Source: Sordaria brevicollis
Lineage: Eukaryota; Ascomycota; Sordariomycetes; Sordariales; Sordariaceae
Direction: 5' to 3'
Length of the DNA: 64,000 bases
Assembly (NCBI GenBank): GCA_033439795.1
Contig: JAUTDP010000014.1
Coordinates: forward strand, 868,001-932,000
Notes under the pieces: model-generated
Seen by the model: the letters and a program-made list of their open reading frames with translations, nothing else
Told to the model about the DNA's origin: nothing
Database searches by the model: none
In this document: positions 23,101 through 36,640 of the stretch, piece by piece
How the letters are laid out: each line of letters begins with the position of its first letter
Position numbering within the stretch: the first letter of the stretch is position 1
Position numbers and translations under genes: made by a program

Positions 23101-26100
23101 AAAGATATTAAGGAATTTAACGCTATTATATTTAATTTTTTATACGAAAGGGATAATTTATAATTTATAATTACAATATATATAAAGTTCGAATATTTGG
23201 CCGTTATTTACGAATTTAGCGAAATTATTTTAATTAAAGAAATTATTAACGATATTTAAAATAGGGAGGGTAAGAAATATAAAGATACGTTATTAAAGAA
23301 TTTTTACGGTTTTATCGAAACTATAGTAGGAAACGGTTCCGAAGATAATATTAAGGCCGCAATTTTAGTAAAATTATTAAACCTAATAGGTAATTTTAAT
23401 TAAAATATTCTTATATATAAAAAGATTATTTATTAAATTACGGTAATTAAAATCGTTAAATAAATTAGCTTTAATAAAATTACAGAGGAAGATACGAAGA
23501 AGTTTTTTAAAAAGAATCGACGGCTAATATTATTAAAGGAGGAAGTTATAATTAAAATCCCCGAATAGTACTATAAGAATATTCTAATTTTCTTACCTTA
23601 ATTAATAAAGGAGGTCCTATTTTATTATATTTACAATTATAAAATTAAATTATTATTAAGCGTTAAGCCGCTTAATATTCGCGCTCGTTCAATATCCTTT
23701 ATTAAAATTTCAATTATTAAATAGTAAATTAATAATAATTTTCGTAAGAATTTTATCCGCTCTTTATAATTAATTATAATTGCCTTTATCTTTTTAGTTA
23801 AAAAATTAGGCGGCGGAATCCGAATTTATATAAATTATAAAAATATTAATAATATTACTTTAAAATCCCGCTACCTATTCCTATTAATTAAAGAGATTTT
23901 AAATTCGATTTATAAAGTAAAGATTTTTATTAAATTAAATATTATTATTATATTTAATTCAATACGGGTTAAAGAGGGTTATAAGTAGTTAATTGCGTTT
24001 ATTATTCGCTTCGGCTTATTCGAATTTTTAATTTATCCGTTTAGCCTTTAAAATATATTAAATACGTTTTAAAATTATATTAACGATATTTTATATAATA
24101 TTTTCGATATTTACGTAATTGCGTATTTCGACGATATCTTAATTTATTTTAATAACGAAGAGGAATATAAGCAGTATATTAATAAGGTTTTAGAACGAAT
24201 AATTAAAATAAGATTATAAATCGATATTAATAAGTACGAATTTTATATAATACGTACGAAGTATTTGGGTTTAATTATTATATTTAATAATATTAAAATA
24301 AATCCCAAAAAGGTCACTACCGTTATAATATAATAGGTTCCCGATTTTAAGCGTTCGTTTTAGCGCTTTTTAAATTTCGCTAATTTCTATTAACGTTTTA
24401 TAAAATATTTTTCGATTATAGTAGGATTATTTTACGAATTAATTAAGAAAATAGCACCTATAGATTAGAAATAGATAAAGCGGTATTAGGATTTTTTTAA
24501 AGTATTAAAGAGAGCTTTTACGAATAGATTAGTTTTACGTATTTATAATTAATTTAAATTAATTATTATAAAAATAAACGTTTTAAATTAAATTTATAGA
24601 GGAATTTTATTATAATAAAATAATAATAGTATTTTATAATTAATTATTTATTTTAATTAGAAATATTCCGCCGTCGAATATAATTATAATATTTATAATA
24701 AAGAATTATTAATTATTATTAAAGTATTAGAGGAGTAGAAATTGGAATTTAAAGGAATATAATAACCGTTTAAAATTTTTACGGATTATTAGAATTTAAA
24801 AATATTTATAACGAATAAGTAATTAACGCCCCGCTATATAAAGTAGTTTTAATTCTTATTTTATTTTAATTTTATAATTAAATACCGATTAGGTTCCCTT
24901 TAAATTCGCCCCGACGCCTTTAATTACAAATTAGAAAATATCTTTAAAAATATAAATAATAAGCGGTTATTAATACGTAATAAAGTCCTACTAAATAAGA
25001 ACCTTTTTATTAATAGCGCTTTTATTTTAGAGCTAGAAGACGAATTAGACGTAAAAAACTTCGTTAATTATAAGTATAAAATTTTAAGAAAAATAAAATT
25101 AGAGGAATTAATAGGAATTAAATATTTATACAAATTGAATATCCTAAACGAGAAATTAATAAACGATTTAATAATAGAGTTTTATAAGAAGTTTACCTTT
25201 TTATAAAACGTTTTAGCTTATTTATCGGACTTTAACTATTATATATAGTTAAAGGAGGTGCGTAAATAAATAGTAAAAATTTTATTCGTGGAATGCCGCG
25301 TTATTTAAGGACGTACCTATTTTAAAAATATTATTATTATAGACTTTAATAATTCTACTCTTTATTTATAATTCTTTCGACGTATTTACAATTCGCTATT
25401 AATAGGGTATTTAGGTAGAGAAAAGACCTTCTATTTATTATTATAATTTTATTTTTAATTAGGGATATATTAATCCGTTAAAATATATTATAAAATATAT
25501 TTTTAGTATATAAAGATAAAGCCTTTATAATATTCCCCTTATAGTTTATTAAAATTATTAGCCGTTCCTTTCGTACTATAGAAGGATATTTTTATTAATT
25601 ATATTACTCCGTTAATACCCTATTTTCGGAAGGGATAAGAATTTAAATACGTTACGGTAATTATCGATCGGTTAATTAAAATACGTTATTTTATCCCTTA
25701 TAAAATTTTAATAGCGGAGGAATTAGCGGAGCGTTTTATTAATAGAATTTATAGCTTTTATAGTATGCCCAATACTATTATTTCCAATTATAGTATATAA
25801 TTTATTTCGACGTTTTAGAGGACCCTATTTTTAAAATTAGAGGTGAATTTAAAACTTTTATCCGCTTTCTACCTATTTATTAATAATTAAATTGAGCGTA
25901 TTAACGCTAAAATAGAACGTTATTTAAAGATTTATATTAATTAGGTTTAAAATAATTGGGTCGATTAATTACTAATTGCGGAATTTATAGGAAATAATAC
26001 CGTTTTTAAAATTACGGGAATATCCTTTTTCTTTATTAATTACGGTTTTAACCCGCATATAGGCATCGAACCGGTTATTTTTTACTTTCCCGAATTATTA

Positions 26101-26956
26101 AAAGTATAGGAGGCCGAGTTTTTTAAAATTTATAAAATAGCGGAGTAATTTAAAATTATCTTCGATTTCGTAATAATTAAAGTAAAATAAATATAATAAC
26201 GTTATAAGGATAACGTTAATATTAGGAGGTTGGACGCTCTGGTTTATAAACCGGGTGATATAATTCTTTTCGATATTTAGAATTTTAAGACCGGTCGCCC
26301 GTACGTTAAATTTACTCCGCTTTTCGAAGGTCCTTTTTTAATTATTAAAGCCAATACCTATTCCGTTATTTTTAAATTATTAATTAATATAAAGTACGGA
26401 CGGATTTTTAATATAAATAAAGTAAAGTTTTAATTATTAGCGGGGTTATTAGGTTAAATATAATAGTAATAGAATATTTATACTAATATAGGGAAGATTA
26501 TATATTATACGAATAATAGCGAAGACTTTTTCGAATAGGATTTCGTAGAGATCGATAAATATAAGAAGGAGAAGGGTTATTAAATATATTATATTGTTTA
26601 GGCTCCCCTTTATAAATTTAATTAATAATTGCGTATTAATATAGCGATATATTTAAAGAAGGTTAGGGAATTTTACGAAAAATATTCCAACGCTTTAATA
26701 TTATTAAATTAGGCTAAGGCCGAGAAGAAGAAGTTTAGGGAGGAGGTACGGAAATTAGAGGAATTAGAAATATTATCGCCGGCGGAAAATATAAAGGCTC
26801 TAGCCGAAGAATAAAAGGAGGTGAAAAGGAGGTCGCTACGGTTAAAGACTATTACGGTTATAGAAACTTTTCGAAGTATAGCGATACGTTTAATAGGGAT
26901 TTCTATTATTTTATATAATAATAATTAATTATACGGCTTTTTTTAATTAGGGGTAA
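20199..26956 (+). pseudogene. gypsy 1 gag-pol relic
   Basis: The translation is riddled with TAA/TAG stops, but the order of domains is readable. A zinc-knuckle relic near 21830-21900 has Cys converted to Tyr, as expected from G-to-A change in TGY codons. A reverse transcriptase relic (VKKLGGGIRIYINY near 23800) has the YFDDILIY active site still intact at about 24124-24147. An integrase-like region with a conserved tryptophan/aspartate pattern lies near 25550-25850. CpA and TpG are almost absent. It is not translatable. Confidence 0.9.
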
Positions 26957-27252
26957 TATTATAGGTTTAATTTAATAATTGTACGTTAATTTAATTACGT
27001 ATTTGTACCAAAATTGTAATTATTATTGAGATAATTATAATTTTATTCGGCTAGCCCGCCGCTGTAGTCGTATAGCGATATAGTCGCGGTCCCGGTTATA
27101 TAACTACGCGCGCCCTGCGCGCGTATAGTCTGTGCGCCGTACCTTTATAAGGGCAGCTACCCGCGTATAATTTCGCTCCCTTTCCTCTTTTCCTTCCTTA
27201 TGTAATATCGCATATCCTATTCTACCTATTTTGGTCGTGTTTACCCGTGATA
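26957..27252 (+). repeat. right LTR of gypsy element 1
   Basis: It is the partner of 19903-20198. The inner (5') half is heavily C-to-T/G-to-A changed, while the outer 3' half is nearly intact. It ends ...CCCGTGATA, where TA is a RIPed CA. Confidence 0.93.
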
Positions 27253-27949
27253 GGATTGAAGTAATTTAATACATTTAATTTTTATTAATTTTAATAAAGT
27301 TTTGTAGGCGATGTAAATATTAGAAATAATATTAAAATTTTAGTTAGTAGGGTAGAGCGGGAGTTAAAATAACGCTAATGTAGTTTAATATATTAAATTT
27401 TATTTATTTGAAATTAAAATATTTTAAAATCGAAAGTATTACATTTTAATATTTATATTCAATTATTTGTACTCTAGTACTTTAATATATACTCTAGATT
27501 ATTATTTGAATTATTATTATTATTATAAATTTAATCGATTTAAAAAGTAATTTGGGCATTAATTATTAAATATTAAATTATTTATTTGAAAAATCTAATC
27601 TAATATTTTTTTTTTTTTTTTTTATATATATATATATTCTCTCTCCTTTTCCCTCTCCCCCTTTCCCTCTACTACCAAACTTATTACGCTTTATTATACC
27701 CTCTTATTTTATAATTCCCCTCTCTTCCTTAATTTAGTAACGTAATCCTTTTATATCCTTTTTACAATATATTTACAATATTAAAATATAAACCCGCCAA
27801 CGCCACTTTACAATTCGAACTAAGTAAATTAATTACTATTATCGCAACTACCCGCGACCGTCGCGACCCCGCTTCTATTAACCATCGACTTCTCGAATCG
27901 AATAATATCCGTAAATTTAAATTCGTTATTAATAAATAAATTATTATAT

Positions 27950-28292
27950 TCTAAAATCTAATTTATTAACGTTATAATCGTATAAATTACCTTTACCAAA
28001 ATATTTACATTAAAGTTTAAAAAAATTCGGTAAATTCGAAACGTTCCCTTTATCTTCCCAATTATTTTTTCGATTACAATACGAAATTAATTATAATAGA
28101 AGTTATATAACTCCTCTTTATTTATAGGGCGTAATTTACCCTTAGTAATTTTTTAAAAATAGTATTATACGCTATAATATAGTATTAGTATTCTCGAATT
28201 ATAATTATACCTAATATCGGCTAAGTAAAACTAACTTTAAAATATATAAAACCTTTAATTAAACCCGCTATTTAATACCTTTATATTATTTA
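27950..28292 (-). pseudogene. 3' part of Harbinger DDE_4 transposase (RIPed)
   Basis: Reading the minus strand gives relics of the C-terminal transposase blocks. These are a YLADIRY motif (family YLADAGY), a KGKLRPINKEELYNF stretch, and IVIEKIIGKIKGTFRIYR (family VVERIFGVLKRRFRIL). It continues the frame broken at 38423 by the insertion of gypsy element 2. In-frame stops are present. Confidence 0.85.
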
Positions 28293-28297
28293 CTAAT

Positions 28298-28554
28298 TGT
28301 GAAAGCGTGATCCTACAAGAGATAAAGATTATAAGATTAGAAGCTATAAATTAAAGTATTATTAAGTATAAAGAAGGAAAAGGAAGGTAATAAACGAAGG
28401 CGTTGTAAACTTGGCATATATATTAGGTTCTATTATTCTATATCGCCTTCCCAATCCGGATTTATTTTATCGATAAGAGGTTGAACCTTATTCTATCCGA
28501 TATATTATAATCCCTATACCTTATCCTTAGGATTTATCTTACTATACTATAATA
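28298..28554 (-). repeat. 3' LTR (left) of gypsy element 2
   Basis: It is about 257 bp and nearly colinear with 38161-38417. The outermost bases (TGTGAAAGCGTGATCC) are less mutated than the inner part. Confidence 0.92.
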
Positions 28555-31500
28555 TTACCCCCCCCTTAAAAAGAAGGTTTAGCCCCAAAACTGAAAGAAT
28601 AATATAGTAGACGATTAATATCGTTTCCGTAAAACGCGCGTCCGATTCTAAGAATATCGGATAGAAAAGTAAAATAAACGCTAAAATCCCTTTATTTTTT
28701 TATCGTTTCCTCTTCGCTCTTCTTTTACCTTCGCTTTATTACCGCTTTCTATTTACTTTTTATCGAATCCCCCTCTTCTACGTCCTTATAAATACTCTTT
28801 TTAACCTATATTATTATTAGCCCCAAAAAGGGTATTATAAGGACGCCTATAATATAATAATTTACTATTAATGAATAATAACCGTTATTAATATTATAGA
28901 CCGTAGAAACCCGCGTTCGATTCTTATTTTTATTAATATAATTACGCTTTTCTCCCCTTTACGATTATTTCTACTAATTATAAATTTAAAAAAATACTAT
29001 ATAAATTATAGGTTTAAGGGTAATAAATAATAGGCGAAAATATAGGGGGACGTATATTGTTATAAATAATACGCTATCCTTCGTTTTTTATTAACGTTTC
29101 GCCGTAAGGTTTAAAATATAAGGGATTCGGGCGGAGCGTATAATTAAAATGGGGGAACCTCTTTTTTTACCGTTTTTATTACGTCCCCTTCGCTTTTATT
29201 ACCTATTAGCTTTTTATTATTTATTAACTCCTTAATTCTTACCCGCTTTATTTTTATAATTAATAAATTTAAAATTAGGTAATTATTTTCCGTATACCTT
29301 TTTGCGAATCTTCTTTATTTCACGGCCTTTAATTATATCGTTAACCTCTTCAGTAATTTTAATTTCTCTAGGTTCTTATTATAAAATTCTTTTAATTTCT
29401 CGTTTATATTCTTAAAATACTTTATTAAATATTATATAAGATCCGGGTCCTATCCTTTCTAAGCGATTTAATATTTAAAATTATTATTTATTATTTTATT
29501 AATTAGGATTTCTTCGACTTTTTATTCTTCTATTTCTTTATTTTCTTTTTATATTATAATATTGTTTAAATTTTCGTTTACTTATCCCGGAAACGGGTTA
29601 CTTAAATCCTTATGTAAACGGTTAATATAATATATTCTACTACCCTATTAATTCCCCGGCAAATCTAATTCGTATAAAAACCCCTTTATCCTTATAATTT
29701 TATATAGAATTTTCGTTAATAGGTAATTTAATTTATTATTCGGTTTATTGGTAGTTTAGCCTTTTTTAATAATAAATACCTTATTTTATACTTTAAAATT
29801 AGGTAATTTTTTATATCTATTCGCTTAAGCTATTTATCGGTCCTATATTTTAAGGATAACGCTCTTAACCCAATTATAATAATTTTTTAATATTTTAAAT
29901 AATTCTTAGGCTTCCTCTTATTAAAATAATAATTTTAATTCCGTTCCTTATTTTTTCTAATCGAATAGTAGGTTTATCGGGAATCCGAATAATACTTCGT
30001 ATAAATTTAAATCCTTTAAATTATTATAAAGTAATATTACCTATACTATATTTAATACCGGTATAGCCTCTACTTAATTATCCTAATTATAATTAACGAA
30101 AGGATATAATCTTTAATTAATATATTAATTTATAATCTCCGCCTAACCTACTATTTAAAAATATCCCGCTAAATTAAAGCGCTATTTAATATTCAATATT
30201 TTCGATATTTCTTTTATAAATTCCAATACGAATTATAAGCCCCTATCGTTAATAATCTCCCTAAATAAATTATATACCTTATAAAGCCTATTATAATATA
30301 GCCTAATAACTTCTTTAATTATAACCGTATTAAAATATAGGATATATTAAAACGTTTTAAATAATTTATTTATTATAATTATTAAATTATTATATCCCTC
30401 TTTTTTATCTTTAAATATTAATTTAAAATTTATAACTAATAATTACTATATCCTATATTCTTCGAATACCGGTTAGGGGTATAATAATCCTAATATTTTA
30501 TTCCGTAATATTTTAGAAGTTCGGCACGTTTAATAATTATTTATATATTAATTTACGTTTTTTACTATATTTATTTACTAATATTATTTAGTTAATAATT
30601 TTCGCGTTTTATTCTTCCCTAAATAGGTTATAATTAATAAATTATAAATAGCCTTAATAATCCTTATATATAAACCCCTGCGTTTTAATACTATTAGCTT
30701 TCTTTCCTTTAAAATTAATTTTCCTTAAAACGAGAATCCTCTTTCTTTTATCTTTACCTTCGCTTTATATACCGATAAATTCTCTTCCTCCTTATTCGCC
30801 CTTAAAAGCTTATCCGTCAATATTAAACTTTCCGTTAGAAGTTCCGCCGGGTAGGATTCCCCTTACTTATTTTTAATTTCCTTAATTTCCTTCTTCTTAA
30901 ATATTCTCTTTAAAATATTATTCAACTCCGTTATTAATATTTCTTATTTATCTCCTATATAAATAAAGTATCCGTTTATTAATTTTAATAATTATAACGT
31001 TCTTTAATTATCGCACTTTTATAAAATTATTTTTAATATTTCTAATTTCTTTAATAAAATATCCGCCGCTACGTTATCCTTTCTTAGCCGGTACGTTATT
31101 TTAAAATTATATTCTAATAAGAATTCCGCTTATACTGCCTATTTCGAATTTAATAGCCGTTTCGTTAAAAAGTATTTTAACGCCTAATAATTTATAATAA
31201 TTTCGAACGTCGACGGCGTCCTTTTTAACTCTAACCTCCAAATTTTTATTACTTTAATAACCGTTAATAATTCCTTATTATAAATAGGGTAATTTATCTC
31301 CGCAAAACCTATATTATTTAAAAAAAATGCGATTAAATACTATTTACCGTCTTTTAATTTTTAAAATATAATTCTTATATATATTTTATTAAAAGCGTTT
31401 ATTTCTATTCGGATTTCCTTCCTAAATTAATAATAAATTAAAATTAATATTATAAATAATATTTTTTTTAGGTTATTAAATACTTTCTAATATTCCTTTA

Positions 31501-34500
31501 TTTAATCGAATATTTTATCCTTTTTCGTTAAAATATTTAACGGCCTTACTATCCTCCTAAATTTTTTAACGAATTTCCGATAGAAATTATAAAACCCTAA
31601 AAATATTTATATACCCTTTAAATTTTTTAACCGTAATTATTCCTATACTATTATTAATTTCTCCGGATTAATTTCTATACTATCCGTATTAATAATAAAC
31701 TTTAGGAATTTAGTCCGAATTATATAGAATTCGTATTTTCGGATATCCGTTTATAACCCCGCCTTTTTTAATCTCTTTAATACCTTTTTAATATAAATCT
31801 CGTACTCCGCTAGCGAATTAGAGAAAATAAGGATATTATCGATATAAGCGTTATAAAAGTCTTAATAGCCTATTAATTCGTTATTAATAAATTTCTAAAA
31901 AAATAATAATCCTCCGTATAGTCCGAATAATAAAATTTTATAATAGTAAATTCCGAAATTCGTTCTAAATATTATTAAATCTTCCTAGCCCTCCGCTATT
32001 CGGATTCGATAAAATATTTACCTAATATTAATTTTAGTAAAGATTTTAATTTAGGCTATCCTTACTAGCGTTTCGTTAATTAAAGGCAATAAATATTTAT
32101 TTTTTTAAAAGATCGCGTTCAATTTCCTATAATTAATATAAAATTGTAATCCTCCCCCGTTAATTTTAAATACGAATAGTATTAAGGCTATTTAAAGGGT
32201 TACGCTTATTTTAATAAATCCCTTTTATAGGCTTTCGGTAATATATTTTCTATATTCTTTTAATTCTTCTAATATTATTTAATATAATAGGTTAATATTT
32301 AATTTTTTTAATCGGTATTTATTTAATAGCGTAATTTTATAATTAATACCAATTCGGTATCGGAGTAAGGTATTTAAATCTACTTTATTAAAAATTTATA
32401 ACTATTCGTAATAAATATTTAAAACCTTCCTTATTATTTCCTCTTATAATTCTAAATTATTTCCTTCTAATCATCCTATTTTTAATATTTTAATTATATT
32501 ATTAATTTTATATAAACTCGTTACTTCTAATTTTACCTTCCTTTTTTAAATATAATATTGAAATATTATACTATTTATTACTATTAAGTCTACCAATTTC
32601 TATTTTACCTATCCCTATTCTTTCTTTAAATAATATAATCCTCTTTTATCTTTTAAGGGATAAAATTCTATTAAAATAACGGGTTTTAATTTTAGCGGTA
32701 ATTTATAATGTATATTATATATTTTTATTATTCTTTTTAATTTTCTTTCTATCTTCCTAATTCTTTTTTACGTTTTATCCTCTTCTTCCCCTATATCCGG
32801 GAATACGTTTAAGAGGTTATCTTAATAATTAACGGTAAAAGTCCTTTCGTTTTTTACTTCCTTTTCGACTATTTCTAATTTTTAAATTTTTATTAATATC
32901 TTCTATAAATTTTTTTTATTTCCGCTAATTTATTAATTTCCCTTTATCGGTCTTCCTTAACGATTAATTCCTCCTTCCTTCGGATATTTTTATTAAAATT
33001 AAAGTTTTAAATAAATTTAAGGTTTCTTCCTATTTTAATATCCCCTCCTAAATTAATAATAAAATTTAATAGGAATAATAATAAATTTCTTCGATAATCG
33101 GGTAAAATATTATTACGTACCAATTATATCTTACCCAAAATCATTTCTTTATTAAATATAAATAATATTAAAATTTATTATTTCTTAAAAACGATATCGT
33201 TAATCCTCAAATTCCTCTTTAATATTTCGCTAATTTTATCGGGCTTAGCCTTTTTATATAGGGTTACTAATTTAAGCTCGAAATCTTTATATTTTTCAAA
33301 CTTTAATTGCTTTTTTAATTTATTTATAAACGATTAATTTACGAAAATATAAATATTTACTCCAATATCTATTAATATACGTTTTATTAAAATTTTTAAT
33401 CTATTATTTATTATAAAATAATTAATTAGAAATTATTTTCCTCCCCCTAAATATTCCTTTAAATTAAAATTAAAATAGGTTTTATTACGTTAATTATTAT
33501 TATTAACGTTATTTATTCTAATAAATACTTCCTTTAAATTAGAGATTTCTCCCGGGGTATTTAATTTTCTAAATCGGCTATAGAATTTATATTTATATTA
33601 GACTCTACTTTTATAAAATCCTTTACTTTTGATTTAAACGATTAGTCCGCCTTTAATTTCTCTAATACTTCCGGACCCTAAATTTAATTAGCAATAATAT
33701 TTAATTCCGTCTTTAAAGCGGATATTTTAATTCGGTCGGGGTACTTTAGAAATTAGTATCCGACTTTTCTATACGCGAAATATTTATTTTCGGCTACTAA
33801 TTTCTTTATTTCTTTTAATATTAGCCGTTAGAATTTAAGAGTTATAAATATCTTTATTAATTTTATTTTTTTTATATATCCTTAACGATCCGTTTTAAAC
33901 TTCTATTCTTCGCATTTAATATTAAGGTTTAATAATTATAATAAGAGATAATAATCTTCGAAGGTTTTATATAATTTTAAATAAGTTATTTCGATTAGGA
34001 CGGTTAATTCTTTTAAAATTTTACGCTTTATTTCCCTCTTTTATAAAATTTTAGGAAATTCGTATTACCCGGCTAATTTTACGAACGTAATTTTAAAATC
34101 CTAAAATCTCTTAATAAGTTTTATTTTAAACTTTTTATATTTATAATAAATTTTATCCTTAAAAATATAATTGTAATAATTATTCTATAAATATTTTAAA
34201 AAATCGTTTACCGTTATAATAGTTTTTAAATATTCTTTATTAAAATAAAATAATATACTTTCTACTATAAAACTTTTTAATTTAAATAATATTTCGCCTA
34301 CTTTAACGTTATCGTTTATAAAATAATCGGCGTTAACCTTTAATTTATATTTTATTTATAGTATTTAAATATTAAAAGAGATTTTATTTATATTAAAATC
34401 GTTATTAAATATATAAAGGTCGGTTATTTTAATAAAACGTTTAAAACGCGGAATTACGTATAGAGGTCCTATAGGTATATAACTACGAATTAACCGATTT

Positions 34501-34800
34501 TTAAAGGGATTTCTACCGTTTAAAAATTAATTTCCGTCGTTAGATAAATTCCCGTCGGAAAGGTCGTTTAGGGGGTTGCTACTTAAGTCGGTATTCCGTT
34601 CGATATTCCTATATAGCGTAGGATTTTACTTTCTTCTTTTACCGCTTTCGGATTCGAATTTAATTATTTATTTATTTAATAATAGCGTTTAAAATAGTAT
34701 TTTTTCTATTAAGGGTAGCGGGTATACCATTAAGGATGTAATTATAACCGTAAAAAGTTTATTCTATTATTTTTGAAACGCCCATCCGCACGTTAAGGAG

Positions 34801-34875
34801 GCTTCGTTGTTGGGCCCACCAAAGGTGCTATGGAAAAACCGCACCAAAGGTCGTGGTCCGTGGGCCCAGCGAAGC
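34801..34875. repeat. GC-rich inverted repeat (hairpin)
   Basis: GCTTCG..TGGGCCCAC pairs with GTGGGCCCA..CGAAGC, and the inner CACCAAAGGT units are repeated rather than inverted. It is near the left end of the un-RIPed insert and could form a stem-loop in RNA or single-stranded DNA. Confidence 0.6.
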
Positions 34876-35530
34876 TCCGAGACGGCAGGAGCGGCGTTTC
34901 TATCTATCGCGGTTCGAATTATTGAAATTGCGGAGCCCCTAGACCCACTATTGCCTAATCCGGCAATTTGAATTCAGCTGAATTCGAGAAACGAATTGAA
35001 AAGGCCGATGCACTCTTCAGATTCAACGTCGCAAATACAAAAGTGGTGCCGTTGTGTTGGTCTAATTATTCCGGACAGAATAGTACCGGTTGCATCAAAT
35101 TCCGACGAGCGGTTGTTGAGAAAAATGAAAAAGAAGCTCGGAAAAATCGAGTTTAGCACGCCGGCCGGAAATTGTTAGTACAAGTCACGGGAATGGCTGC
35201 GGCCGGAAATTGTTAGTGGACTTAGAAAAATTTCAAAAAGAATTTCAAAAATGGCCAAGTTTTTTTCTAAGGCCTATAACCCTAACCCTTATAAAAAGGG
35301 GGTACTAAAATATAGAGCAGAAGAAGGCGAGTAAAATGCACCCCCTTAGAAATTTCTATACCCCCTACTGAGGGAGAAAAACGACTTTGAAAAAATCTGA
35401 CGGATAGGTAGAAGAAAAAAATTCGAAAAAAAATTCGAAAAAAAATTCGAAAAATAATTGAAAAAAAAATCAAATAAAATAATTGTGAAAAAGGTTAAGA
35501 AGTAATAGGGGTAATTGTAATAAAATTAAC

Positions 35531-36640
35531 AATAATAATAATAATAATAATAATAATGATAAATAATAAATAATAAATAATAAATAATAAATAATAAATA
35601 ATAAATAATAAATAATAAATAATAAATAATAAATAATAAATAATAAATCATAAATGATAACTAATAAATAATAAACAATAAATAATAAATAAAAAGTAAT
35701 AAATAATAAATAATAAATAATAAATAATAAATAATCAATAATCAATAATAAATAATAAATAATGAATAATAAATAATGAATAATAAATAATGAATAATAA
35801 ATAATAGATAATAAATAATGGATAATAAATAATAGATAATAAATAATAGATAATAAATAATGATAATGAAGAATAAATAATAAATAATAAATAATAATAT
35901 AGAGGAAGATATTGTTCGAGGAAAAAAGGTAAAGAAGCGGAAATATAAAGGGAATAGAAAAAAGAAGGGGGGAAAATTAGAAAGAAAATGAATCAAAAAG
36001 TAAAGAAGTTAATAAAAAAATAAAATAGAAAGAAAGAAAGGAAAATAAAAAGAAGAAAAAAAGAGAAAAGGTAAACGAAAAGAAAGAAAATCAAGAGAAA
36101 ATTAAAAGAAGGAAGAAAAAAACCAAATAAGAAAATTAAAAATTATATAGAAGTACGGATATAAAGTAAGAAAAGAACGTATTTAAATAAAAAAAGGAAA
36201 AATAAACGAATATAAAAATAAATAAGGAAATAAATTAATACATTCATTAGTAAAAAAGTAAATAAATCGATAAATAAAGTAATAAATAGATAAATAAGTA
36301 AATAACAGAATACGAAAAAAAATAAAGAAATAAGAAAGTAAATAAACAAATACGAGAATGAATGGAAAAATAAATAACTAAATAAATAGAGAAATGATTT
36401 AATAAATAAACGAATAAATAAATAAATAGATATATAAATAAATGAAGAAATATATACATAAATATATAAATAAGGAATTAAATAAATAAACAAATAAGTA
36501 TATAAATGAATAAATAAATCAATAAGTAAACAGATTAATAAATAAATAAAGAGGTAAAAGAATATATAAAAAAATAATTAAATAAGTAAGTACATAAATA
36601 AATAAATAAGAAAATAAATAAAGAATACGTTTAAAGTAAA
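35531..36640. repeat. long TAA/AAATA-rich low-complexity tract
   Basis: About 380 bp of nearly pure AAT/TAAATAA repeats (35531-35911) are followed by an A/G-rich stretch and then AAATA-type repeats to about 36640. The strand asymmetry (almost no C on the plus strand) is extreme. The open frames it generates on the minus strand are artefacts. Confidence 0.85.

Larger units (their letters stand above)
19903..27252 (+). mobile_element. Ty3/gypsy LTR retrotransposon 1, RIPed
   Basis: This 7350-bp element has 296-bp LTRs at both ends and a perfect 5-bp target duplication, GGATT (19898-19902 and 27253-27257). The LTRs begin TGTCACAGG, seen as TATTATAGG in the RIPed right copy. Gag, reverse transcriptase and integrase relics read on the plus strand. 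It is inserted in the Harbinger element between the plus-strand ORF and the 3' part of the transposase. Confidence 0.95.

Noticed and set aside
35275..35292. CCCTAACCCTT, telomere-like
   Set aside because: There are fewer than two complete units and no array; this is too short to indicate a telomere.
35470..36493. Long Ile/Leu/Tyr-rich minus-strand frames that look like membrane proteins
   Set aside because: They are translations of TAA/AAATA repeats and disappear as soon as the repeat ends.
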